DNA of 7,845 bases. It comes from Cyanobacteriota bacterium (GTDB lineage: Bacteria; Cyanobacteriota; Cyanobacteriia; PCC-6307; Cyanobiaceae). The position numbers and the translations under genes were made by a program. Under the pieces are notes generated by a model. That model had not been told where the DNA came from. It saw nothing but the letters and a program-made list of their open reading frames with translations, and made no database searches. Shown piece after piece: positions 1 through 6,640 of the stretch. The stretch's first letter is position 1, and every line of letters starts with the position of its first letter. The DNA lies in NCBI GenBank assembly GCA_947463165.1, contig CANHSW010000094.1, positions 1 to 7,845 of the forward strand, written 5' to 3'.

Positions 1-1830
1 ATGGTGAAACGGGCGGCCCTGATTCGCCGCCTACCCGCAGTTGAGGGTCTCGGTTCGGTGACCGTGATCTGCTCTGACAAAACCGGCACCTTGACCCTCA
101 ATCGCCAGGTGGTGCAGGAGCTGCGCTGCGGCACCCAATCGATCGCCGTGAGCGGCCAGGGCTATGAGCCCCATGGCAAGTTCAGCGCCCGAGAGTTGGC
201 GGCGCCGCCTAGCGCCGCCGCAGGCTGCGCTGCTGGCGCCCAGCGACTGCTGCTGGAGGCCGGCGTGCTCTGCAGTGATGCCGAACTCAAACGCGAGGGC
301 AGCGGCTGGAGCGTGTTGGGGGACCCCACCGAGGGCGCCCTGCTGGTGGTGGCGGCCAAGGACGGCATCGATGCTTTCAGCCTGCGCAGTAATTACCAAC
401 GCAGGGCCGAAATTCCGTTCAGCTCGGAACGGCAGCTGATGGCGGTGTGGGTGGCCGATCCAGACGGCGCCCTGCAACAACCGCTGGGGGCCCTGGCGGC
501 CGGTTCCGATCAGCTGCTGATCAGCAAGGGGGCACCTGAGGTGATTCTGGCCAGCTGTGATCGCTGGCTGGATGGAGCTGGGGTGGCAGCGCTCAGCGCT
601 GAGCAACAGCAATGGTGGGTGGAGCAGGCGCGGCAATTGGCCGCCCAGGGGCTGAGGGTGTTGGCCTTTGCCTGCGCTCCCCATCACCCCAGTCCGGAGC
701 AGGAGTTGGAGCGGCTGGTGCTGCTGGGGCTGATGGCCCAGCTGGATCCAGCTCGCCCCGAGGTGACGGCAGCCGTTGCCACCTGCCGCCAGGCCGGCAT
801 ACGCCCGGTGATGATCACCGGCGACCATCCGCTCACGGCCCGGGCGATTGGCTCCAGCATCGGCATCACCGATGCCAATGGCGAGGTGGTGTTAGGCCGC
901 GAATTGGAGCAGATGGATGAATCCAAACTGCGCAGCGTGGTGGCCAACTGCAATATCTATGCCCGGGTAGCGCCCGAGCAGAAACTGCGCATCGTCAAGG
1001 CGCTCCAGGCCAATGGCCAGGTGGTGGCGATGACCGGTGATGGGGTGAATGACGCGCCGGCCCTGAAACAGGCCCACATCGGCGTGGCCATGGGAATCAC
1101 CGGCACGGAGGTGAGCAAGGAGGCCGCCGACATGGTGCTGCTCGACGACAACTTCGCCACGATTGTGAGTGCGGTGGAGGAGGGGAGATTGGTATATGCC
1201 AATATTCGACGCTTCGTTAAATATATCCTCGGCAGCAATGTCGGTGAGCTGATCACCATTGCCGCCGCCCCCCTGCTGGGCCTGGCGGGCGTGCCGCTGA
1301 CGCCGTTGCAGATTCTGTGGATGAACCTGGTGACCGACGGGGTGCCGGCCCTGGCCTTGGCCCTCGAACCCGGCGAGGATGGCTTGATGCGTAGACCACC
1401 AGCAGAGCCCGGGGAGTCGATCTTTGCCCGAGGCATCGGCAGTTACATCCTGCGCATTGGCGTGGTGTTTGCCCTGATCGTGATCGCCTTGATGCTCTAT
1501 GCGGCTGCCACTGGCAGACCCTGGCAGGTGATGGTGTTCACCACCCTCTGTCTGGCCCAGATGGGCCACGCCCTGTCGGCCCGCAGTGACCGGCCGCTGC
1601 TGCAGGTGGCTCCCTTCTCCAACCCCTGGTTGATTTGGGCGGTGGTGCTCACCACCGGTCTACAGATGCTGCTGCTCTACGTGCCGCCCCTGGCCCGCTT
1701 CTTTGGCACTGAGCCCCTGCCCGGCCCAGACCTGCTGATCTGCGTCGGGGTGAGCCTGGTGTTCTTCCTTTATCTGGAGCTGGAGAAGCTGGTGAGGCAA
1801 TGGCGACGCCGCGCCTCGGCCGACACCTGA
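1..1830 (+). CDS. Cation-transporting P-type ATPase, Ca2+ (type IIA) group, 5'-truncated by window edge
   Basis: The visible 609 residues are the C-terminal two thirds of an ion pump that uses ATP to move cations, most likely Ca2+, across the inner membrane. The phosphorylation motif CSDKTGTLT (Asp26) comes first, then the nucleotide-binding domain with KGAPE at 176-180, the DPARPEV stretch at about 249-255, the TGD motif at 273-275 and the hinge [14 protein letters not shown] at 345-358. After that come the C-terminal membrane helices from about residue 405. Residues that bind Ca2+ in SERCA helices 5 and 6 have counterparts here: N413 and E416 (SNVGE), and N442, T445 and D446 (NLVTDG). The first ATG is an internal methionine of the usual MAKRNAIVRRLPAVE-like segment, so the actuator domain and helices 1-4 lie upstream of the window. 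The gene is PacL-like. Ca2+ is inferred; H+ or Mn2+ cannot be fully excluded without helix 4. Confidence 0.93.
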   Translation: MVKRAALIRRLPAVEGLGSVTVICSDKTGTLTLNRQVVQELRCGTQSIAVSGQGYEPHGKFSARELAAPPSAAAGCAAGAQRLLLEAGVLCSDAELKREGSGWSVLGDPTEGALLVVAAKDGIDAFSLRSNYQRRAEIPFSSERQLMAVWVADPDGALQQPLGALAAGSDQLLISKGAPEVILASCDRWLDGAGVAALSAEQQQWWVEQARQLAAQGLRVLAFACAPHHPSPEQELERLVLLGLMAQLDPARPEVTAAVATCRQAGIRPVMITGDHPLTARAIGSSIGITDANGEVVLGRELEQMDESKLRSVVANCNIYARVAPEQKLRIVKALQANGQVVAMTGDGVNDAPALKQAHIGVAMGITGTEVSKEAADMVLLDDNFATIVSAVEEGRLVYANIRRFVKYILGSNVGELITIAAAPLLGLAGVPLTPLQILWMNLVTDGVPALALALEPGEDGLMRRPPAEPGESIFARGIGSYILRIGVVFALIVIALMLYAAATGRPWQVMVFTTLCLAQMGHALSARSDRPLLQVAPFSNPWLIWAVVLTTGLQMLLLYVPPLARFFGTEPLPGPDLLICVGVSLVFFLYLELEKLVRQWRRRASADT

Positions 1831-1864
1831 ACCAGCCCCAGCACTGATTTGCCAGTCCCAGTTG

Positions 1865-1897
1865 ACCAGGCCGGGGTTGGCTTCCCCCTAGCCTGGT
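1865..1897 (+). terminator. GC-rich stem-loop between ATPase and DedA genes, possible terminator without U-tract
   Basis: Perfect 7-bp arms ACCAGGC (1865-1871) and GCCTGGT (1891-1897) enclose a second 4-bp GGGG/CCCC stem (1873-1876 with 1885-1888) and an 8-base loop. No T-run follows, so it is not a standard intrinsic terminator. It may end or weaken transcription after the ATPase, protect its mRNA 3' end, or shape the leader of the DedA gene, whose start is 18 bases downstream. Confidence 0.45.
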
Positions 1898-1915
1898 GAC
1901 GCCAGCAACTTCTCC

Positions 1916-2566
1916 ATGCAGGATTTCATCAACCGGCTACCGGAGTTGATCGGCTCGGCCGTAGACGCCAATCCCCTGATCGGCTATCTGGTGATCGGCC
2001 TGGTGATGCTGCTCGAAAATGTATTTCCACCGATCCCCTCTGAACTGGTGATGCCCCTGGGGGGCTTCTACGTGCAACAGGGAAAGTTAGAGCTGCTACC
2101 GGTGTTGCTGGCGGGCCTGATCGGCACCCTGCTGGGAGCCTGGTTCTGGTATGGGATTGGTCGGTTGATCAACGAAGAGCGACTAGAGCATTGGCTCTCT
2201 CGCCATGGCAGGTGGATCGGCATTCAGCCCGCCGATCTAGCCCGCAGCCGTCGCTGGTTTAAGCGCCATGGCTCTGCGGTGGTGTTCTGGGGCAGGCTGA
2301 TTCCCGGTGTGCGCACGCTGGTGTCGGTGCCAGCTGGCATCGAATTGATGCCCCAACTGCCGTTCCTGGCCTGGACCACCGGCGGCAGTTTGCTCTGGAT
2401 CCTGATCCTCACCCTGGCCGGCCAGGCCCTGGGGGAGGGCTACCAGCGGGTTGGCGAGTGGCTTGAGCCAATCAGCCAATTGATCAAGGTGCTGCTGGTG
2501 TTGGCAGCTATCACCTTTACGGCCTGGATCGGAGCCAGGCTGATCAGCCAGCGCCGTAAGCCCTGA
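1916..2566 (+). CDS. DedA-family (SNARE-associated/VTT domain) inner-membrane protein
   Basis: This 216-residue multi-pass membrane protein matches the DedA family in length and motifs. ENVFPPIPSE lies at residues 34-43, with the conserved acidic E34 and the proline-rich re-entrant segment. The second family motif, GRLIPGVRTLVSVPAG, lies at 126-141 with R127, P130, G131 and R133. Hydrophobic segments lie at about 20-35, 60-82, 120-145, 150-172 and 188-210. Members of this family act in membrane-lipid homeostasis, and several flip undecaprenyl phosphate or other phospholipids; which substrate applies here is unknown. The ATG at 1916 lies 85 bases after the ATPase stop and has no obvious Shine-Dalgarno sequence, as is common in cyanobacteria. 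It lies between the pump and bioA on the same strand, but nothing in the sequence ties it functionally to either. Confidence 0.92.
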   Translation: MQDFINRLPELIGSAVDANPLIGYLVIGLVMLLENVFPPIPSELVMPLGGFYVQQGKLELLPVLLAGLIGTLLGAWFWYGIGRLINEERLEHWLSRHGRWIGIQPADLARSRRWFKRHGSAVVFWGRLIPGVRTLVSVPAGIELMPQLPFLAWTTGGSLLWILILTLAGQALGEGYQRVGEWLEPISQLIKVLLVLAAITFTAWIGARLISQRRKP

Positions 2567-2639
2567 AGCCCGCCCCTGAAGCTGGCCTGGCCTGATCCAG
2601 GTTGCTTATCTCGCACCACTTCTTTTGAAAACCTTGCCC

Positions 2640-3905
2640 ATGGGCTGGCATCGGCACCTCTGGCACCCCACCACCCAGGTGGCTACGGCACCGGAGCCGC
2701 TGCGGGTGGTGTCGGCCCGCGGATCACTGCTGCAGTTGGATGACGGCCGCCAGCTGATCGATGCGATCAGCAGCTGGTGGGTGACCCTGCATGGCCATGG
2801 GGAGCCCTCGATTGCCGCCGCCATCGCCGCCCAGGCGCAGCAACTGGAGCAGGTGATTTTTGCCAATTTCAGCCATCCGCCCGCCGAACAATTGGCGGAG
2901 AAGTTGGCCTCATTAACTGGTCTCGATCGGCTGTTCTTCTCAGATAACGGCTCCACCGCCGTGGAGGTGGCCCTCAAAATTGCCTGGCAATGGTGGCGTA
3001 ATCGGGGCGAACCACGCCAGCAATTAATTGCCTTTGAGGGTGCATATCACGGCGACACGGTGGGTGCGATGGCCCTCGGTGAGCGCTCTCTGTTCAACTC
3101 GGCCTATGAAGGCCTGATGTTCTCGGTGGCGCGGGCCCCCTGGCCGGCGAGTTGGTGGGGCGATGAAAGCGTTGAAGCCCGGGAATTGCAGGCCCTGGCT
3201 GTGCTGGATCGGTTGCTGGAGACGCCCACGGCCGCCGTCATTTTTGAGCCCCTGCTGCAGGGAGCATCGGGGATGAATTTGGTGCGTCCCCAATTTCTAC
3301 AGGCGGTGGAGCGGCGGGTGCGCGCCAGTGGTGCCCTGCTGATTGCCGATGAGGTAATGACCGGTTTTGGCCGCAGCGGCAGCCTGTTTGCCTGCCAGCG
3401 AGCCCAGATTCAGCCGGATTTAATGGCTCTTTCCAAGGGACTCACCGGTGGCTTCATGCCGATGGGCGTAACCATGGCCAGCGAGAGAATATACGAGGGG
3501 TTTATAGGTTTAGATCCTAAACTTACCTTCTTCCATGGCCATAGCTTTACGGCCAATCCCCTGGGCTGCGCCGCTGCCCTGGCCAGCCTGGAGCTATTGA
3601 GGCAACAGCCGCAATACTATAGCCAGTTTGAACAGCGCCATCGGCAACATCTAGAGCCGCTGAGGGACCATCCCCGCCTAGAAAAATTCCGAAATATAGG
3701 CAGCATTGCCGCCTTCGATCTGATCGTAGACCAACCCGGTTACCTCCAGAGCCTGGGCCGGCAGCTGCAACGCCAGTGCCTAGCCAAAGGTGTTTATCTG
3801 CGGCCCCTGGGCCATGTCGTCTACCTGCTGCCTCCCCTGGGAATCAGCGAAGCCCAATTGGAGCAGTGCTATAGCGCCATCATTCAATCCTTGGCTGAGA
3901 TTTGA
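2640..3905 (+). CDS. bioA: Adenosylmethionine-8-amino-7-oxononanoate aminotransferase (DAPA synthase, biotin pathway)
   Basis: This PLP-dependent class-III aminotransferase converts 8-amino-7-oxononanoate to 7,8-diaminononanoate, the antepenultimate step of biotin synthesis, in the cytoplasm. Counting from the ATG at 2640 (421 aa), it shows the BioA start RHLWHP, SSWW (W46, W47), the cofactor-phosphate GS at 104-105, YHGD (Y136, D139), ADEV with D237, FGRSG with R245, the PLP lysine K266 in LSKGLTGG, HGHSF at about 299-303 and RPLG with R388. All align by eye with the E. coli enzyme. One departure is Thr11 where the E. coli WHPYT motif has catalytic-site Tyr17. An in-frame TTG at 2625 would add five residues; the ATG is preferred because it fits the family N-terminus. 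The gap to the DedA gene is about 70 bases, so co-transcription is possible. No other bio genes are in the window. Confidence 0.94.
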   Translation: MGWHRHLWHPTTQVATAPEPLRVVSARGSLLQLDDGRQLIDAISSWWVTLHGHGEPSIAAAIAAQAQQLEQVIFANFSHPPAEQLAEKLASLTGLDRLFFSDNGSTAVEVALKIAWQWWRNRGEPRQQLIAFEGAYHGDTVGAMALGERSLFNSAYEGLMFSVARAPWPASWWGDESVEARELQALAVLDRLLETPTAAVIFEPLLQGASGMNLVRPQFLQAVERRVRASGALLIADEVMTGFGRSGSLFACQRAQIQPDLMALSKGLTGGFMPMGVTMASERIYEGFIGLDPKLTFFHGHSFTANPLGCAAALASLELLRQQPQYYSQFEQRHRQHLEPLRDHPRLEKFRNIGSIAAFDLIVDQPGYLQSLGRQLQRQCLAKGVYLRPLGHVVYLLPPLGISEAQLEQCYSAIIQSLAEI

Positions 3906-3933
3906 GCAGTGCTGCCATGACTGGGGCATAATC

Positions 3934-3993
3934 GCCAACCACAACCGCCAACCATTACCAGACGCCATGACCTGCCGCTTTGACCTGCCGCTT
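3934..3993. repeat. Two neighbouring pairs of 13-bp tandem repeats
   Basis: GCCAACCACAACC (3934-3946) is followed at once by GCCAACCATTACC (3947-3959), 11 of 13 bases identical. Eight bases later TGACCTGCCGCTT occurs twice in perfect tandem (3968-3980 and 3981-3993). The two units differ in sequence but share the period. The block starts 28 bases after the bioA stop. Confidence 0.8.
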
Positions 3994-4009
3994 TGGCCCG
4001 CCGCCAAGG
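3991..4009 (+). terminator. Stem-loop downstream of bioA, weak terminator candidate
   Basis: CTTTGGC (3991-3997) can pair with GCCAAGG (4003-4009), seven pairs including one T-G wobble, around a 5-base loop. It lies about 85 bases after the bioA stop. No T-run follows, so intrinsic termination is uncertain; it could equally be an mRNA 3'-end structure. Confidence 0.3.
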
Positions 4010-4233
4010 GAGGGAAAAGCAAGGCCATCACAAAATATCATCTGAGCTTATCGCCTGAATTTACGATTGTTTACCAGCCAAGCCCCCCCAACCCAGCAAA
4101 AAGGTCCTTAAGGTTTGCCAAGCCAAAATTCCTGAGGTTACCCAATGGCTACTGTCACCCATCCCTTGGCCACCGGCGCTTCCCAGTCTGAAAAATGCAG
4201 CAATTCCCCCCTGGCCGCTACTTTTTTATTGCC

Positions 4234-4267
4234 CCTGGCAAAAGCATGACCCATGCTAATTGCCTGG
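4234..4267. repeat. Near-perfect 34-base stem-loop in the intergenic region
   Basis: AGCATG (4243-4248) and CATGCT (4252-4257) form a perfect 6-bp stem with a 3-base loop. Outside them GGCAA (4237-4241) pairs with TTGCC (4260-4264), with one unpaired base on the left and two on the right. CC (4234-4235) then pairs with GG (4266-4267) across a T-T mismatch. That makes about 13 pairs in 34 bases. No T-run lies on the 3' side of either strand, so it is not a normal terminator. Function is unknown. Confidence 0.6.
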
Positions 4268-4847
4268 CCCCTGTAACACAACCCACATCCAGCCAGGCCA
4301 ATTGCAGCAACAACCTCATAACGAGCCAATTTCATTAAGAGGCACGAGGAAAAGACTCACTCAAGACTCTAACCAATTTAGAAAACAACGAATCTCCAGC
4401 CTTACAATTGCACCAAACATCGCAGTCGATGCGATGGTTACTATCCAAAACAAGCCTCTCGATTCTACATCAATTTCTTAGCCTCTAAATTTTTTCACAT
4501 TATTAAAGCTGCATCTCGATTCAGGCCTATCGCCTCCTCCCGCGGCTCGAGCTAATTGACCTCAAAAACGAATATACCATTTTCAGTCAATTTAAACAAC
4601 AATAGAAAAGCAATCCGCTATTAATTGCTGGATAAACTCTGCAAAACCATAATTTAGCTAGCTTCACCCCGGAAATATTTGTTGAGCCGTGGACCCAGAA
4701 GCAGCTCAAGAGTATTCAGGGATTGCCAAATAATAATTATATTCATTCTGTCCCTAACAGATGGGATACGAACGCGACTAATCACCTGCATTATCATCCG
4801 AAAAAGACCATGCATTGCCTTTCCCTGGTTGGGCGTCCACCACCTCG

Positions 4848-4882
4848 ATCCATTGGAGATCAAACAAACTGATCGAATGGAT
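4848..4882. repeat. Intergenic stem-loop with two nested paired arms
   Basis: ATCCATT (4848-4854) pairs with AATGGAT (4876-4882). Inside, GATC (4858-4861) pairs with GATC (4871-4874) around a 9-base loop. Interruptions are three bases on the left and one on the right. It has no flanking T-run and no known function. Confidence 0.4.
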
Positions 4883-4992
4883 TTGCAAGTCTGGTGCCAG
4901 GCCGCACCCAACCCGGCCTGCCAGCCCCTAGCCTTTGCCAGTCACAAACACGACACGAACAGAGGAGCAACTATCGGATACAACGAGGCCAA

Positions 4993-5023
4993 AAATGACC
5001 AACCCTAAGGTCATTTGATTTTT
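4993..5023. terminator. Terminator-like hairpin upstream of the ABC operon, possibly bidirectional
   Basis: Perfect 8-bp arms AAATGACC (4993-5000) and GGTCATTT (5009-5016) surround an 8-base loop, followed by GATTTTT with five Ts (5019-5023). On the minus strand the same stem is followed by a run of Ts (complement of 4991-4995). The stem is only moderately GC-rich. It may end transcripts coming from the gene-free region, act as an attenuator in the operon leader, or be a protein-binding inverted repeat. Confidence 0.42.
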
Positions 5024-5059
5024 CACTAGCCATTTGCCAATAGATAAAGTCATCCATGA

Positions 5060-5074
5060 CGATCTGATAGATCG
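5060..5074. promoter_or_regulatory. 15-bp palindrome upstream of the binding-protein gene, possible operator
   Basis: CGATCT (5060-5065), spacer GAT, AGATCG (5069-5074): a perfect 6-bp inverted repeat 65 bases before the ATG and directly upstream of the 11-bp-spaced direct repeats. The symmetry suits a dimeric regulator, but no specific family is recognised. Confidence 0.3.
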
Positions 5075-5080
5075 CCATTG

Positions 5081-5110
5081 CTTGACTATGTCTTGACCTG
5101 CGTTCAATCT
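5081..5110 (+). promoter_or_regulatory. Three 8-bp direct repeats at 11-bp spacing, Pho-box-like
   Basis: CTTGACTA (5081-5088), CTTGACCT (5092-5099) and TTCAATCT (5103-5110) are each separated by exactly three bases. Against the cyanobacterial Pho-box consensus as I remember it (YTTAACYW repeated with N3 spacers) they match 7, 7 and 6 of 8 positions. The last unit ends 28 bases before the ATG at 5139. A weak -10-like CACTAT follows at 5125-5130, which would give an almost leaderless mRNA and fits the absent Shine-Dalgarno sequence. The TTGAC cores could instead be alternative -35 elements. Confidence 0.35.
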
Positions 5111-5138
5111 TCCGCCTTCCCTTGCACTATCCATTGCA

Positions 5139-6473
5139 ATGACATCTCGACGACGAATATTTGTTCTGATCACCGGGGCGCTTTCTAGCGCTATTGTCCT
5201 GGCTGGCTGCTTGGGCAATCCCCCCAGCAGCAGTGGCTATCGCGGTAAGTCCATACCGCTAAATACCGCCGCCAGTGCTCTACTAGAAACCGACACAATC
5301 AAGCTCGGATTTATTCCGATTCTCGAAGCAGCTCCCCTGGTGGTAGGTGTTGAGAAGGGTTTCTTTGCCAAGCACGGCTTGAAAGTGGAGTTGGCAAAAC
5401 AGGCCAGCTGGCCAGCTGCCCGCGATAACCTGGTGCTGGGGTCAACCGGGGGCGGCATTGATGGTGGCCAATGGCAACTGCCAATGCCCCAAATGATCAG
5501 CGAAGGCGTGATCACCGACGGCAAAAAGGTGCCAATGGTGATTCTGGCCATGCTAATGAGCCAGGGTAACGGCATTGCCGCTGCCAATAGCGTAAAAGAT
5601 GCAAACCTGAGCTACGACTTAAAGGGTAAATCTGAATACTTTGCCAACTTTCAAAAGCAGCAAGGCCGTAAATTTAGATCAGCATATACATTTCCCAATG
5701 CCAACCAGGATATCTGGATTCGCTGGTGGTATGCCGCTGGTGGTATCGATCCAGATAAAAGTATCGAGCTGTTGACCGTACCGGCCACCGAAACCCTACA
5801 GGGCATGCGCAACGGCACCATGGAGACCTTCTCCACTGGTGACCCCTGGCCATCACGGATTGGTAGGGATGACATTGGCTATTTGGCGGCCCTCACTGCC
5901 CAGATTTGGCCAGTACATCCCGAGGAATTTCTGGCACTGCGCTCCGACTGGGTAAAAAGCCATCCCAAAGCATCTGTCGCTCTGCTAAAGGGACTCATCG
6001 AAACCCAGAGGTGGATGGATAAAACTGAGAATCGCCCCCAGGTGGCCAAGATTCTTAGCTCGCGTAAATGGTACAACGTACCAGCCCAAGTTCTCGAAGA
6101 ATCTCTCACTGGTCAATATAAGCTGGGGGCCGAAGGCAAAACTAAGGCAAATCCAAAACTTAGGCCGCTCTACTGGGCCAGCGACCGGGGGGTGATTTCA
6201 TACCCATATAAGAGCCTTACCAACTGGTTCCTTTTAGAAGCGATCCGCTGGAAGTTCTTCCCAGGCAAACTGGATACAATCGACCAAGCAAATCAAATTA
6301 ACGAGCGCACCGTTCGAGACGACCTATGGCGCGAGGCGGCTAAACAAGTGGGCGTGCCAGCAAAGGACATCCCCACTGGCTCCAGCCGTGGCAAAGAAGT
6401 CTTTTTCGACGGTACTGTCTATGACCCCGCCGATCCCGCAGGCTATCTCAATAGCCTGAAGATCAAACGCTAG
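5139..6473 (+). CDS. ABC transporter solute-binding lipoprotein, NrtA/CmpA/CynA family (small-anion uptake)
   Basis: This 444-residue binding protein captures a small anion at the outer face of the inner membrane and delivers it to the permease encoded downstream. The N-terminus has a Tat-like SRRRIF stretch, a hydrophobic segment and the lipobox LAGC with Cys24 as the lipidation site, then a Ser/Pro/Gly linker. The family core starts at about 52 (TIKLGFIPILEAAPL) and runs through KQASWPAARDN, GGGIDGGQW (W112), FSTGDPW, HPEE (260-263), SYPYKS, SRG and FFDG to the C-terminal SLKIKR. Length is normal for the family. Q190 (NQD) and E263 sit where NrtA, as I recall, has nitrate-binding His and Lys, and resemble CmpA instead. 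Nitrate is therefore less likely than bicarbonate or cyanate, but specificity is unproven. The ATG at 5139 is chosen because it gives the complete signal peptide. Composition is lower in GC than the genes left of 3905. Confidence 0.93.
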   Translation: MTSRRRIFVLITGALSSAIVLAGCLGNPPSSSGYRGKSIPLNTAASALLETDTIKLGFIPILEAAPLVVGVEKGFFAKHGLKVELAKQASWPAARDNLVLGSTGGGIDGGQWQLPMPQMISEGVITDGKKVPMVILAMLMSQGNGIAAANSVKDANLSYDLKGKSEYFANFQKQQGRKFRSAYTFPNANQDIWIRWWYAAGGIDPDKSIELLTVPATETLQGMRNGTMETFSTGDPWPSRIGRDDIGYLAALTAQIWPVHPEEFLALRSDWVKSHPKASVALLKGLIETQRWMDKTENRPQVAKILSSRKWYNVPAQVLEESLTGQYKLGAEGKTKANPKLRPLYWASDRGVISYPYKSLTNWFLLEAIRWKFFPGKLDTIDQANQINERTVRDDLWREAAKQVGVPAKDIPTGSSRGKEVFFDGTVYDPADPAGYLNSLKIKR

Positions 6474-6493
6474 TCATTCAATAGTTATTCAGA

Positions 6494-6516
6494 CTAAGCA
6501 TTAAATTACTGCTTAG
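6494..6516 (+). other. Stem-loop just after the binding-protein gene
   Basis: Perfect 7-bp arms CTAAGCA (6494-6500) and TGCTTAG (6510-6516) with a 9-base loop, starting 20 bases after the stop codon and not followed by a T-run. Structures at this place in importer operons often protect the binding-protein mRNA and reduce expression of the permease, giving excess binding protein; that role is inferred here. Confidence 0.5.
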
Positions 6517-6520
6517 CTCC

Positions 6521-6556
6521 CTCAACTGCCTCAACGCCCTCAACTCTCTCAACTCC
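6521..6556. repeat. Four tandem copies of a 9-bp CTCAACNNN unit
   Basis: CTCAAC recurs at 6521, 6530, 6539 and 6548, each followed by a variable triplet (TGC, GCC, TCT, TCC). The period is a multiple of three and would read Leu-Asn-x in one frame. That frame has no start codon after its upstream stop at 6482-6484 and closes soon after, so a real coding region is unlikely. The repeats lie in the 167-base gap between binding protein and permease. Confidence 0.85.
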
Positions 6557-6640
6557 CTGGACAGCCTGCTACCGCCTCTGGCCATGATGGCCTGAAGCAG
6601 TGGTACTTGATTACAAAACCCCTTAGCCAATTTCTCTTCA

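Larger units (their letters stand above)
3906..5138. other. Long gene-free, lower-GC intergenic region before the ABC operon
   Basis: About 1.2 kb separate bioA from the binding-protein gene. Open frames here are short, have composition unlike the neighbouring proteins, lack ribosome sites and match no family I recognise. Sampled 60-base lines fall from about 65% GC at the window start to roughly 30-45% here. No tRNA, rRNA or known small RNA was recognised. What can be seen is 13-bp repeats (3934-3993), stem-loops (3991-4009, 4234-4267, 4848-4882, 4993-5016), a palindrome (5060-5074) and direct repeats (5081-5110), listed separately. It may hold decayed genes, an unannotated RNA or simply a long regulatory region. 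Confidence 0.6.

Noticed and set aside
31..1569. Long minus-strand open frames (31-828 and 892-1569) opposite the ATPase gene
   Set aside because: They are the shadow of a high-GC gene with strong conserved P-type ATPase motifs; their products are low-complexity and match no known family.
3790..4191. 133-codon + strand frame overlapping the bioA 3' end
   Set aside because: It starts inside bioA in another frame and its downstream part has no domain, ribosome site or consistent codon bias.
4138..4335. 65-aa minus-strand frame with a LAGC stretch like a lipoprotein signal
   Set aside because: The hydrophobic run before LAGC is too short and interrupted by charge, there is no ribosome site, and the stem-loop at 4234-4267 lies inside it.
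4556..4583. TTGACC with a TATACC nearby as a promoter
   Set aside because: Spacing between the boxes is about 11 bases, too short for a sigma-70-type promoter, and no gene follows.
4861..5138. Search for an NtcA box (GTAN8TAC) before the binding-protein gene
   Set aside because: No GTA occurs in this stretch. Loose GT-N10-AC hits (for example starting at 4681) are expected by chance and are far from consensus.
4654..5218. Open frames 4654-4911 (-), 4679-5008 (+) and 4928-5218 (-)
   Set aside because: They overlap one another, lack recognisable domains or ribosome sites, and cover the terminator-like hairpin and the likely operon control region.
6482..6595. Leu-Asn-x repeat peptide read through the 9-bp repeats
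   Set aside because: The frame opens after a stop at 6482-6484, has no start codon ahead of the repeats and closes at a TGA soon after.
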